A stretch of 64,000 nt of DNA, from contig BQUP01000002.1 of NCBI GenBank assembly GCA_022835595.1, positions 372,001 to 436,000 on the forward strand, given 5' to 3'. Below, piece by piece: positions 12,660 to 23,506 of the stretch (position 1 is its first letter; every line of letters starts with the position of its first letter). Under the pieces are notes generated by a model, which was not told the DNA's origin, did no database searches, and worked only from the letters and a program-made list of their open reading frames with translations. Source of the stretch: Cystobasidium ongulense (lineage: Eukaryota > Basidiomycota > Cystobasidiomycetes > Cystobasidiales > Cystobasidiaceae). A program made the position numbers and the translations under genes.

Positions 12660-14117
12660 ATGCCTCCAGGACGAGCTTTGGCGGAGGTGAGTGGATGTAC
12701 TGGGACTTGCTGATGCATGCCTTTGCTGAACATTTACCTCGCGCAGGTCCTCTTTGGACGCTCCGGCCTTAGACTTGGCCGGCAGAAAGCGCCTCCAGGT
12801 CGATCTGGCAAGAATCCAGGTCGAACAGATGCACAGCAGCACGCTTATCATACTTCAAAATCTCACACTACCACTTCGAATGCCGCTAATGCTGGTGCGA
12901 GAGCTTCTTCCGCCTCAGGTGGCCGCTTCATCAATCGCCTGGTGGAGCTCTTCTCGCCACTCTTGCATGCTCCTGGAGTCACGAAGACGGGCGTAGCAAG
13001 ATCATCAGTAGACACATCCATCAACGGAGCCGGCAGACGCCTACTACTGAACAAAGCTGCTGGCCTCCACACTGCAGCTCGATCTCGCGGAGCCGGCGGA
13101 TTCGGCAATCTCAGACCTAATGCTCTTCCTAGATCTACGAACCAAATGGGCTTGGGGAGCGCTCGTAGCTTCTCAAGCTCTAGAACCGTATTTGAGAATG
13201 TTGTTCAGAACGCACCTTTGGGTATGAGAATACTAGGAGACAAGGACCACCTCGATATGCGTTCTTTCAGACGGGAGATGAGACAGGCTTATGCCAAGAA
13301 GAGGAAGCAGGAAGCTCACATGGGTAAAGGAAAAGGAAAAGCCTTATACATTGAAAACAGCTTCATCGACTACCGCAGCACTCCCGCCGGTATCGACGAA
13401 TACTTCCCCATCGATCAGGAGGAGTTCGCTGCCGCTCAACCTAGTGTACAGCTCGTTCTTCCTCTCAACCCTGTCAACGACGAAGCCACTTTCATGAGCC
13501 TCAACGAAGACGCTGCAGAATCAAGGTTTTTCTCAGCAATGCTCATGAGTGACTTGCGACTCTTGCATGACATGCACGGACGTCACAATGCCCGTCTTAG
13601 GAACATTATACAGAGGCTTGAATCCGCTGGCTGCTTCGAGCTTGATGAGGGTACAGGCTGGTCCAGTGTCAAAGCTGTCCTCGATGAAGCGAATGCGAGA
13701 TTGATTGTCACCTTCTACGGCAAGAGATGGTCAATGGCGGACGTGCGTCAAGTTCTGGGCTACTACGAAACCCGCTCAACTTGGTTCGAGCTTGTTGATC
13801 TGCAAGCGAGCTTCACTTATTCGGATTCGGATGAAGATATTCGTTCCCTGCCTTCTTCGCTGCCCAGTGCAGTCAGAGATGAACCCGATTCTACGCCTCT
13901 TACGAGAGTTTCGTCCTTTGCGGATGTGCAGGGCTATCGTAGCGAATGCGAAACAATGGCCGACTCGCTTGAAATGCCCACATACGATAGCTTCACTGCG
14001 ACGAGCGAGACACACTCTTTAGACCACCTCCATTCTCGCTCAGGCTCCTACCTGCATGGAGTCGAAGATTTCTTGAGCGACTTGGAGGGTTCACGACGGC
14101 CTACTTTCCTGGATTAG
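12660..14117 (+). CDS. Conserved-looking protein of unknown function, 465 aa
   Basis: Exons 12660-12686 and 12747-14117, 1,398 nt. The short first exon (MPPGRALAE) was chosen because its ATG and GTGAGT donor join in frame to VLFGRSGLRLGR. I do not recognise the family. The first 150 residues are basic and rich in Ala, Arg and Ser (RSFSSSRTVFENVV), which could be a mitochondrial presequence or a disordered region. A charged helical segment (DMRSFRREMRQAYAKKRKQE) and a more ordered middle part follow (DLRLLHDMHGRHNARLRNII, LIVTFYGKRWSMADVRQVLG). The last 90 residues are Ser/Asp-rich. No enzyme motif or membrane span was seen. Codon use and the long uninterrupted exon support a real gene. Confidence 0.68.
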
Positions 14118-14594
14118 AAACTACTACGACCGGAGTTCTGCTCCTGTTGGCCACTGTGTACTTTAGTATCTCTCCGCTACTTCAACTTCCTTGCGCTTTG
14201 GTTTGTTTGGCAATATATAAGCGCCATGCAAGGCAATAAGTACTGTCCTCTCGCCAGCATTTCTTGTCAGACAGAGAAATGTGTATACTTGTAAACCTTT
14301 CAGCTTGTTTCACCTACTTTTGCACATAATTATTTCGAACGAACGTGCGCACGTGTGTTCATGTGTTCATGTGCTCGGTAAATTGGCGGCTTTCGGAAGG
14401 ATGTGGTGTGGGGAGGTTGTCTCTTTCCGCATATTATATCACTCAGAAATCTTCCGGCGATTTGGACTGGAGCAGTCTCGTTGGCCGTCTGTGCTTTTTC
14501 CACGCTATGGAGCTATAGAGAATACTGTTCTCGTTTTGAAGTAGCCAGAACAGTTTGACAGTCGCGCTGCCGTCTGTAGAAAGCTTGTGGAAGC
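14118..14594. other. Intergenic upstream of PHO81
   Basis: About 480 nt between the unknown gene's stop and the PHO81 ATG. It begins AT- and CT-rich (14160-14340), fitting a 3' UTR, and contains short GTGTTCATGT repeats near 14353-14370. No gene or RNA was recognised. Confidence 0.5.
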
Positions 14595-17500
14595 ATGAAG
14601 GTGAGCGGATGCGATCACAGGGTTGCATGCAGGCAGGGTGCATTCACACCAGCATAGCAGATAGCTGATGTCTGTATTGCAATAGTTCGGCAAGCAGCTG
14701 GCCGCTCAGCAGGTCCCGGTATGGGCACCCTTCTACATCGACTATAAAGGCCTGAAGAAGGTGAGCCGGCACAGCTAGCCTAGAGCTTTGCAGCATAGAC
14801 AGCTCATTCATGACTGCAACAACAACACTTCAGATCATCAACTCTCTCGCCAAAGGTCGACCTGCAGATGCTGCTCTCCTAGCTGCTGGCTTTCGTCCAC
14901 CGTTCAATGCTTCGTCCTCGGATCCGGCAACCAGCAATAATGCAGCAAGCACATCAAACGGGCCGTCAGTTCCGCTGAACGATAGCAACAGCTCTGAGAT
15001 ACATGCTGCAGCCACCCATGCAGCTTCCAACTCGTCGCAGCCATCGTTTCTGCCTGACCACGGCGAAAGCGCACTCCTTCAAGCGCACCGTGCAGCTTTC
15101 TTCTTCAAGCTGGAGCGGGAGCTTGAGAAGGTGTGCAGATTGTCGTAAATCTATATAATGTGACACTGAATAACTCCCATACTCCAGATCAATGCCTTCT
15201 ATCTGCAAAAGGAATCTGAAATGAAGAGCCGGCTGCGAGCACTCATAGACAAGCGTAAGACTGTTCAAGCGCGCTTAGCCGGTACACTGTCCCGGGACTC
15301 TGCTGCTTTCTTAGCATTGTACGAGGGTTTGCGGTACTTTGAGCGTGATCTCAGCAAGCTCCAGGTATGTAAGAAGTCATAGCCTGGTTGAAATCCGTAG
15401 CTTACTTTCATAACTCAATCAACAGAATTATATCGAAATGAACGCAACTGGCTTTCGGAAGATACTGAAGAAATGGGACAAGAGATCCAAATCTACTACC
15501 AAAGAACTGTATTTGGCCCGTCAAGTTGACGTTCAGCCATGCTTCAACCGAGATGTTATCAGCGAGCTTTCGGATACAGCTTCTGCTAATGTCCGAAAGC
15601 TGGAAGGATTATGTATAGCAAAAGGTGGAGAACAGACATTGGATCCAGCAGCCGACGGTATCTTGAGCGAAAGAAGAGCTGAACTTGCTGTCGCCAATGC
15701 CGAAGCGCAAGATGATCTACTGTCGAATATAGAGAACGAATTGCTTGCTGCAGTCAAGGCCAATGACAGATCAGCGGTGCATAACATACTTGCGCACATA
15801 CCTCCACACGAAAACATGGACAAGGAAATGCAGTCACAACTGGCAAGAATATATTGGCGAGCTGCAATTGCGGATCAAGCAGGCGAAAGAGCAGCTCTGG
15901 ATATTGCCCGTCTAGATTTCCGATTTGTCGACGACATCAACGGTCGAACGCCTCTCATAGAAGCAGCTGCAATGGGCAAGAAAGCTCTGGTCGAGCTGTG
16001 CCTAGACCAAGCCGTAGACATTCGCCACCGTGATGCATATGGACGAGAAGCCGTACATTACGCCGCCATGTGCAGTGCCGAAGTCAGCCAGTGTCTCTTA
16101 GAGCACGGGGCTGAGGCCAATACAGTAGACTACGATGGCGCAACACCCCTTATACACGCCATCACAACTGGACAGCTAGAGTGCGTCGAAGTGCTCTTGG
16201 GGAATCTCCGAGCAAACCCCGACTCGACAGACTCCTCGCAGCCCCTAGCTCTTGCGGCAAGACTTGGACATCTACCAATTGTCTCTCTACTACTCGATAA
16301 CGGCTACAAGATGCTACCTGACGCATCAGGCTATCTACCACAACATATTGCCGCGAAGGAAGGACATGTTCAGGTCTTGCAAAAGCTCATTGAGGCGGGC
16401 GCGAGTGTCAATGCTCCGGACAAGTTTGCAAATTGGACACCTCTTTTCCACGCTGCCAACGAGGGACATCACCAATGCGTCTGCATCCTCCTGCAAGCTG
16501 GCGCCGACCTAGCAGCTGTTGACGATCAAGGCAAAACGGCGGTACATCACGCGGCATGGAGCGGACATCCTAAGATTGTCTCGGTGCTGCTAGCTGCTTC
16601 CACGAAAGTATCTACCCCTGTCATCACCTCCAAATCACCATCGCCAAGTATGCTGGCAGTATCCAAGAAAAGGACAGCGGACGATGTCTCTGCTGCTGAC
16701 AACATGGACATTGACAGCGATCTCATACCAGACTTATCGTTACCGCCTCCGGCTTTACCGCTACGGACCTATGGTCACAGCTACCTTGATGGCAAACGCT
16801 GTCTGATACAGTTGGCTCTGGGTCACCCAACGTCAGATGTTAAGCCAATTCCGCCCATACGCTTCTATCGCTCCGACCAGCTCACCTCGCTCAAGCTGGT
16901 TGTCACCTCCAAATCAGAAACTCATAACGTACCTCATACTGTGATGCTACCTCTTCAAGACGATGCCGAAAGCATTTCAATGTCTGTAGAGTCGCTGGAA
17001 AATCTGGCATTGGAACTGGAGGTGTACCCGACCTTCGGCTCTAGATTGATCGGCAAAGCCGTCTGTCTCTCCTCGGTCTTCTCGAAGCTGAGAGGTATTC
17101 AGAGCTTAACAGCGCCTATACTGGATAGTCACCTGAATGTCATTGGTGAGATTAATTTTGAAGTGAATGCTATCAGCCACTTCAGCAATGTACAGCTGGC
17201 TATCGGAGGTCGCCTCGAAACATATTGGAAATCAACCACCGCCGAAGCTGCCCCGAAAAGCAAGTCATGGAAAGCAGCAGCAACAGCGCAAGATGACCTG
17301 TCTTTCGTGACTGCCTCTTCTCTAATAGGAGAATATGTTAAGTTGGTAGTACAAGTGACAAGGGACGGCGTGCCGGTCACCTTTCCGGCCTGGAAGCTAC
17401 CATTGGATAATATCGATCTTCACGTCTCCGATGTTACCTGGGCACAATTATCGTTCATTGCGGAACAGACAGGGCGAACGTTGCGAACGATCTCGAAAGT

Positions 17501-18303
17501 CGGAGCCGACTCGAGACTTTGGTATAGCGCCTTGAGCAACGTGATAGCGCCTCTCCAGGACGTATTTCAGGTAGACTAGGTTCTCACTCGGTATGGAAGG
17601 CAGCATGAACTAATTCTTGGTTCATCACCTAGGCATGCCCGTCCGAAGTTGGCCTTCATTTGGAAGTACGCTATCCTACAGAGTCAGACTTGGAACGACT
17701 GGGAATTCGCGATATGCTAGACGTCAACTTTTCCATCGACAATATCCTGAACGTTGTCTACGCTAATGCGCTTGGCAATCCTAACTCACGCGCGACGAGA
17801 CGAATTGTCTTCTCGTCCTTCTCGCCGGTTGCCTGTGCAGCACTTAATTGGAAGCAGCCAAATTGTACGTGCGTTGACCACAGCCATTTGGACCTTTGCT
17901 GACTCCGCGTAATTCACCAGATGCTGTCCTTTTCGCCAGCTATTGCGGCTTGTCGCGCTCGACGCCCGAAGGCCAGCTTCAACCACCCCATCGACTAGAA
18001 CTGGACCGCCGTTGCACAAGTATCGAAGGCGCTGTGAAATTTGCTAAAGCCAACAATGTACTCGGACTTCTGCTTGATGCCACTATTATGGTAAGTGAAC
18101 AATATCATCACAGATTGCTTATAAGAGCTTACCGCCTTGCATCGTCATAGACTCAAGTTCCCTCCTTGGTTGAAAGTGTCAAGGAAAGCGGCCTCCTTTT
18201 GGGTTTGTTTGGCAACAGTGCAAGATCTTTGCCACACATCGATGCATGGACACCAAGGGAAGGCGTCTTGCTTGCAAAACCGCGGGAAAACGATTATCTG
18301 TGA
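14595..18303 (+). CDS. PHO81: Pho81-type phosphate-sensing CDK inhibitor (SPX - ankyrin - GDPD-like)
   Basis: In yeast Pho81 inhibits the Pho80-Pho85 kinase when phosphate is low, through inositol polyphosphate sensing. Eight exons (14595-14600, 14686-14760, 14834-15130, 15188-15364, 15426-17570, 17633-17864, 17921-18090, 18151-18303) give 3,255 nt and 1,084 residues. Exon 1 is only ATGAAG and joins to FGKQLAAQQVPVWAPFYIDY, the SPX start; lysine-rich SPX helices end near residue 220. Ankyrin repeats span about residues 300-540 (GRTPLIEAAAMGKKALVELC, DGATPLIHAITTGQLECVEV, NWTPLFHAANEGHHQCVCIL). The C-terminal part (about 720-1084) resembles the incomplete GDPD domain of Pho81 (LHLEVRYPTESDLERLGI, VLFASYCGLSRSTPEGQ, LLLDATIMTQVPSLVESVK) and lacks an obvious metal-binding His/Glu set. 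The exact 3' end is uncertain. Confidence 0.93.
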
Positions 18304-19101
18304 AGACGGGAATCTACCAAGGCAGGGGCAAAAAATACCTTTCTTTCTGCTGTGGGGACGGCGCCATCTAAATCCCTACAGCAAAGCCTTTCTGACTGGC
18401 GAGGTGCTACTCAAGTCGTGACAAAACAATTCATTGTCCCACTGCAGTCGAGGTACTTTCGGACCGTCAGACCGCGAATAAACGGCTAGGCAAGCTCGCA
18501 AATCTCGTGGACGAGCTTATAAGCGCGAGCATCTCATGAAACGGACGCCTCCCGATAATGTTGACTGCCGCTTGTACTTGCCGATGGCCAGTTTTCTTGG
18601 CTATGTCATTTTCGTCTACCAAGGGGAAGCAGGGAAAATTGCTACATCACCACTGTGCTAGACGGCATATCGAGGCATGGCTATAACCGCCACATACATG
18701 TCCAAGGACCACGCCAGCGGGCGGTACGAATCATCATCATCAAATGGCGTATTGCGAAGCAGCTTTAGCGTGCACATCACATCAGGGCCTACTTCCACAA
18801 ATCCGTGGAATACGTCTGCGATTGTTGATGACATTTGCTTCTGCAAATGCCCGATTTAGCGGACCTTCATTCAGACTGCTGGACCTAGGAGAATTCCCCT
18901 GAAAAACTGTGAACCCGACGCAGACGGTCATGCAGGATTTTCTCGTCTCGGTAACTTTTACCGATCGCTGTACCCGATAGGCGTGACATACTTTATTGTC
19001 GATGCACATGTTTCTAGTTCCATGAATGGCTAATGGACAAGGTATAGGCTCGTGACCAGAAGCGTGATAATGGACACATCATCCGATACATCTCTAGTGA
19101 A
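18304..19101. other. Intergenic between convergent PHO81 and tandem-family copy A
   Basis: About 800 nt between two convergent genes. A 30-codon open stretch at 18449-18538 (frame EVLSDRQTANKRLGKLANLV), preceded by a CTGCAG acceptor, could be a further PHO81 exon, but no donor of the right phase was found. A 62-codon minus-strand frame at 18658-18846 shows no resemblance to the neighbouring family. Nothing else was seen. Confidence 0.45.
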
Positions 19102-19805
19102 CTACCTGAATAGCATCTCGGCGCTACTGGGCTGTCTAACCGATGAAGACAGTTCCACTATCTTCTCCCCTGCTTGAATCAATATGGAAAGATCGATCGC
19201 CTCCCCACCAGTCGTAGAATGCTGTTCGTTGACTTCATGACCTTTGGCAGGCATAATTCTTTCGAGTAAATGCGCGTACACCTCTACACGACTGACCTCT
19301 TCCTCTTCACGTCCCAGGCACTTATGAAGGATCATGGTAGTCCTATCACGATAAGGTAGAAAAGCCAAATAAGGGAACTTTACTCCCATGAAGGTAGAAT
19401 CGTATCTGTGCACGATTCGCTGAGATTCATGATTGAAATCAAGAGTAGTGGTACTACATACATTGGGTCATCAATGGATTGTGATCTACTTCACGGATGG
19501 ATCTACAAGACTTACACTATCTGATGATCTCGCATGAGACCTGACTTGTTTGTAAGCATACGTGCAACGTTCTCCCGGCCATCGAATTCCACGGTCACGA
19601 CGTCGACCTGGCTTGTCACGATCATCTCCACATCGGCTATCACCGAAGCGAAGCTCGTGTCAAGCAAGCCTCGTACGCATCAGAAGAAATCACGCTTACC
19701 ATGCAAGAAAGGCGACACACGATCCTTGTCCTTCGATTCGAGAGCTTCGTAAAAGCGTTGAAACCAATCTTTCTCCCAATCCAACTGGGATTCGGTAAGA
19801 ACCAT
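19102..19805 (-). CDS. Tandem-family copy A: small NTF2/SnoaL-like protein
   Basis: Exons 19700-19805, 19516-19636 and 19102-19453 (106, 121, 352 nt) give 192 residues; introns are 63 and 62 nt, phases 1 and 2. The N-terminus is MVLTESQLDWEKDWFQRFYE, the pattern shared by the cluster: L-T-x-x-Q-x-x-(W/F)-E-x-x-W. A beta-rich segment (VDVVTVEFDGRENVARML) and RIVHRYDSTFMGVKF follow, then a longer C-terminal part ending SSAEMLFR. The helix-strand layout and length resemble NTF2-like/SnoaL-like folds, but that is inference and no catalytic residues are identifiable. No signal peptide is evident. It is one of five same-strand paralogues with the same intron plan and is closest in structure to copy B. 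Confidence 0.72.
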
Positions 19806-20170
19806 GCTGAGAGGAAGATCTGGATCTGGGTATATTGATAAGGTCAGAGTTGATACGAGGAGAAGGGAAACAACAAGATGAGGTCCAAGGTGGGAGGTCC
19901 ACGAGTGTGCCTTGGGCTGGAGACCCTTACGAACTGTACAGCTATCACCTACGAAAGCATACAGATTGTACTGACGCTCGTACATTACATGCGTGACACA
20001 CGCATCAGACGTCCTAGCCCTTCCTACGCAAATCTCACAATGGAAGGTTAATAGTTAATCATAGAAGCGCGGATTGCACTTGCTACATATAATCAGAAGC
20101 TGGAAAAATGTGTTTCTAAGTCTCAATGGCAACAGCGACAAGGTAAAGGCCGGCGACAAAAACAATGACA
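19806..20170. other. Spacer between copies A and B
   Basis: 365 nt holding the upstream region of copy A and the 3' flank of copy B. No open frame of interest, repeat or RNA was recognised. Confidence 0.5.
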
Positions 20171-20873
20171 CTACCTGAATAGCACCTCAGCGTTGCTAGC
20201 CTTTCTGACTGATGGATGCATTTTAAGTATAGCAAAAGATGTTTGAATCACTCGGAACAGGTTGGTTGCCTTCTGATAAAGCGAGGTATTCTGCTTGGCG
20301 ACTTGTAGGCCCTCCACAGGCATTAGGGAATGCCTATACATGTCTATGCGACTGACTTCTTCCTGGTGATTTCCCAAGTTCTTATGAAAGACAATAGTAC
20401 CGCTACTACGACAAGCTCGAAGGTCCAGATGCCCATTTATCGCCATGAAGGCAGTCCTGTAGCGCCACACGATCTGCTGAGCTTCAAGATCAAAGTCCCA
20501 AGCGCTGGTAGGACCACTGGTACTGAACGAGAGTCAGATTCAAGTCGTGGTTTAGAAGACGGGAAGTTTTAAGGACTTACACTCTGTGATTATCTCCAGT
20601 TATATATGTTTTAAGTGTCAGCATTTTAATCACGTTTTCTTTCCCATAAAGTTCTGCAGTCACGGCAGTCTGCTGATTTATCAGAAACATCTTCACATTT
20701 GCTGGTACGAGGGCGAAGTGCGTGTGGGAAAAAAAACTTCGAACGCGTCAAATCAAATGCCACTTACAGCTCAAGAAAGGTGAAAGGCGCTTCTTGTCCT
20801 TCGAATTGAGTGCCTCCTTCAATCGTCGAAGCCAATCTCGGGCCCATGATAATTGGGGTTCGATAAGTGCCGT
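20171..20873 (-). CDS. Tandem-family copy B: intact frame but ACG in place of the start ATG
   Basis: Exons 20768-20873, 20581-20701 and 20171-20522 are 106, 121 and 352 nt, exactly the lengths in copy A; introns are 66 and 58 nt with phases 1 and 2. The 192 codons are open throughout. Segments match copy A in order: LIEPQLSWARDWLRRLKEAL, YGKENVIKMLTLK, QQIVWRYRTAFMAI, and the ending SNAEVLFR. At the position of the family ATG (20871-20873) the codon is ACG, with G at -3 and G at +4. The frame stays open upstream to about 20954 without an ATG. Either translation starts at a near-cognate ACG, an upstream exon supplies the start, or the copy has recently lost its start. The preserved lengths despite strong sequence divergence argue for selection. 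Confidence 0.6.
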
Positions 20874-21323
20874 GCCGATAGTAAGAGCTGGATATCTGAA
20901 GGCCGATGCGTTCAGCCTTGGTGTGAAGAAGCGGGACGAAAGACTGACCACCAAGCTTGGTGGAGCTTGGGTTCATACGGACTCTACTGCCATGTGCAGC
21001 GGCTCTTGCAGACGAGACCATACGGACCCTCGTACACGACAGACGGGACATATCAGTCGAATTGAGACTATTTAAACCCTGATGACACCACTGGCGCATG
21101 TATGTGCTCAGTGTCGCACATGCTCGACTTTCAGTCCTGGTTGTCAATTATGTTGGACTGAATTGCTTTTGCTCCAAGGACATTGTCCTGTTCGTATGGT
21201 GAACATTAAAGGATCTGTCACATAATGGAAACGTAGAGTCTAGTTCAAGGACACATCGTCCAGCAGATCTTCCCTCCAGCTTTTTCGAGCACTTCCCGAT
21301 GTTTTGATGTTCTCGCTTATGTT
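20874..21323. other. Spacer between copies B and C
   Basis: 450 nt. Would contain the copy B promoter and any upstream exon of copy B. Open frames on both strands here are short and show no family motif. Confidence 0.45.
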
Positions 21324-21856
21324 CTACAAAGTGTGGATATACACCTCTATATACGTGACATCTATTTGTTCACAGCCAAGAGGCTTGTGAAGGATGGTCT
21401 TGCCGCTACTGAAGCGGGGTGGACTCCCATCAATTGCTGTGGAGGTGATCCACCATCTATACAGAATCTGCTGAACTTCGTCACGAAATTCTATCGTATC
21501 CTCATCAATACTGCAAACAAAGGCTCAGTGATGGAGTAGAATCTGCTCGGACGGAGAATAATAGAACTGACACTAGGTTGATGTTCCTAGTGAGGGCGCT
21601 GTAGTCCATTGTCAGCGCTGTAATAACACTTTCCCGGTTCTCGAATTCTACCACGTCCGAGCGATACTCGAGTTTCATCGTCACATTGTCTGGCAAACCG
21701 TTGCTTCATCCGTCAATGAAGTCTAGCGCATCATGGAAAGTCAAGCGTACCACTCAAGTAAGGAGAGATGCGTCTCCCATCCTTTGACATAGTGTCTTCG
21801 ATATAGCATTGGAGCCAAGCTTTTTCCCAAGATAGTTGTGATTTGGTAAGCACCAT
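21324..21856 (-). CDS. Tandem-family copy C: shorter NTF2/SnoaL-like paralogue
   Basis: Exons 21751-21856, 21572-21689 and 21324-21510 (106, 118, 187 nt) give 136 residues; both introns are 61 nt with the cluster's phases 1 and 2. It begins MVLTKSQLSWEKAWLQCYIE, continues NVTMKLEYRSDVVEFENRES, and has IEFRDEVQQILYRWW, aligning with copies A and B. After KTILHKPLGCEQ it departs from them and stops about 56 residues earlier, without the AE-x-LFR ending. It is either a short functional form or a copy whose C-terminus has eroded. No function can be assigned beyond the fold guess. Confidence 0.62.
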
Positions 21857-22301
21857 GGTGAAAGGGGATAATCTAGATCTGTAGGCTAAGATGTTTTGAG
21901 AGTGTTGGTATAGGAGAGGCGTCAAGCCGAGAATCTGGAGAACATGCTCATAGCGAGGGTATGATGAAGAGGCGCTGCATACAGACTATACTGACCGCAG
22001 TACACGGCAGGCGGGACACACCTTCCAGACCTGCCGGACCTTTGATAGCGAGTGACACAATCTCTACGGCTGGGACGTGACGTCGCGCTAGTTAGATGGG
22101 TGTTATCTAGTCACTACGCTTCTTACTGCCCCTCAGAACTCCAGGGAAATGAATACATGTCCGGTCCTTTTGCGAAGGAACCGAAGGCATTGATGAGACT
22201 TGTATTGCACAGGAGACACGATAGGTAAGCTGTTATACCATAAGATATTCTCGACGATGCCGAACGGATACCCAGTCAACCGAGAGTTTTCATAGCGGGC
22301 C
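21857..22301. other. Spacer between copies C and D
   Basis: 445 nt, upstream of copy C and downstream of copy D. Nothing recognised. Confidence 0.5.
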
Positions 22302-22906
22302 TTATTCAGCAGCTTGCGGCGGGGGGGCCATGCCCAATTCCATGAGTCTGCGAGCTAGTGCAGTTCTATCCAGTATAGCCTGCTCTTCAATCATCTTCTC
22401 CTCGTCTACACCTAGAGCTTTCTTGATGACAATTGCAGCAGATGTTGTAATCTTGTTCTGCTCTGGATCAGGCGCGAGTGACATTGTCATGTCGCAAAGA
22501 ATCACAAGTCGAGATTCTTGCTCATCTATCACTACCTGTATGTTACTACAGCAGATTTTAGAAGAAATATCAGATCAATAAAGTCAGTTGAGGAGTCTCC
22601 TTTTCGCACGAAATGTCAGATGATACTGACCTTGCGTCGAAAAGGCTGAAGAGCTGGCACATTTCTGCGATGCTTTCGCGAATAGCAGTGATCCCCTTGA
22701 GCGTAGGGAGTTCGCCTCTCAGTATCACGGCGTCACCTGCGTGCAGTGTCAAGATCAGACAGAAAGAATTGGCTAGACCATGTGGAATCAGACATACCTT
22801 GGTAGAACGGGTCAACCCAGAGCTCGGGCTTAAGGCTACGGGCACCAACGAGCCATCTCTGCGCCCAGTCTTGCTCAAATGCGATCTGCTTATCTGTGAG
22901 AGTCAT
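22302..22906 (-). CDS. Tandem-family copy D: NTF2/SnoaL-like protein
   Basis: Exons 22798-22906, 22631-22736 and 22302-22545 (109, 106, 244 nt) give 152 residues; introns 61 and 85 nt, phases 1 and 2. It begins MTLTDKQIAFEQDWAQRWLV. The middle exon (GDAVILRGELPTLKGITAIR) shows the Gly-x-x-Ala-Ile turn seen in SnoaL-like domains, and the third has a strand pair (VVIDEQESRLVILCDMT). The C-terminal helical tail contains ALARRLMELGMAPP, matched in copy E by MRMMELGLDP but absent from A-C, so D and E form a subgroup. No signal peptide; probably cytosolic. Ligand binding or catalysis in the fold's pocket is conceivable but unproven. Confidence 0.75.
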
Positions 22907-23506
22907 GGTCGATGCCGTGTACTAGATGGACGTCTGAAATTTCGGGCCTGAGAAGCGAAGACAAGGGCCGAATGGAAATTATTAGACTCTACTGTGTGCA
23001 TCAATGGTAGCAGTCTATTGCGCTATTGCGACGCATGGGAGTGCTTGGACCGTCAGATAACGGTCATCATTGGCGCCGTTGTCTTGATCAGGAATGCAGA
23101 CGAGACGATCCGTTGGGGGTATGCGGGCATATCCAGCCGTTGTGCGGGATTGTGTGCAAAACGAGCTTATGTGCCCCTGCTGTCCGTGCAAGCGAAGCAA
23201 AGAGAGGTGGACAACGAAGGATATCCAGCCGGTGATCGGGAAATGCACGCACACGCGAGCAGCTGAAGGCACGCTTCCTGCCTTCGTGGTGGAGCAGAAT
23301 GACAGTACTACTGAGCCCATGCTAGTCGTGGTAGTGTTTGGCAGAAAAGTGTCACTGAAGACTGGCATCTCAGTCGCTAGACTTTCCACGCAGACCTGCG
23401 TTACGCATCCAGCGGCAGCAAACTGGAATCAAACCAAGCACTTCTAACCCGTACATCGTCTCAGACTACCACATCTATCCAATGTACCTCGGAGGATGAC
23501 CCTAAC
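22907..23506. other. Spacer between copies D and E
   Basis: 600 nt, the longest spacer in the cluster. Overlapping open frames at 22994-23447 (+) and 23015-23389 (-) are mirror frames with no family motif or splice support. I see no sixth copy here. Confidence 0.5.

Noticed and set aside
18658-18846. Possible sixth, remnant copy of the tandem family
   Set aside because: The 62-codon frame shares none of the family's motifs and has no matching introns.
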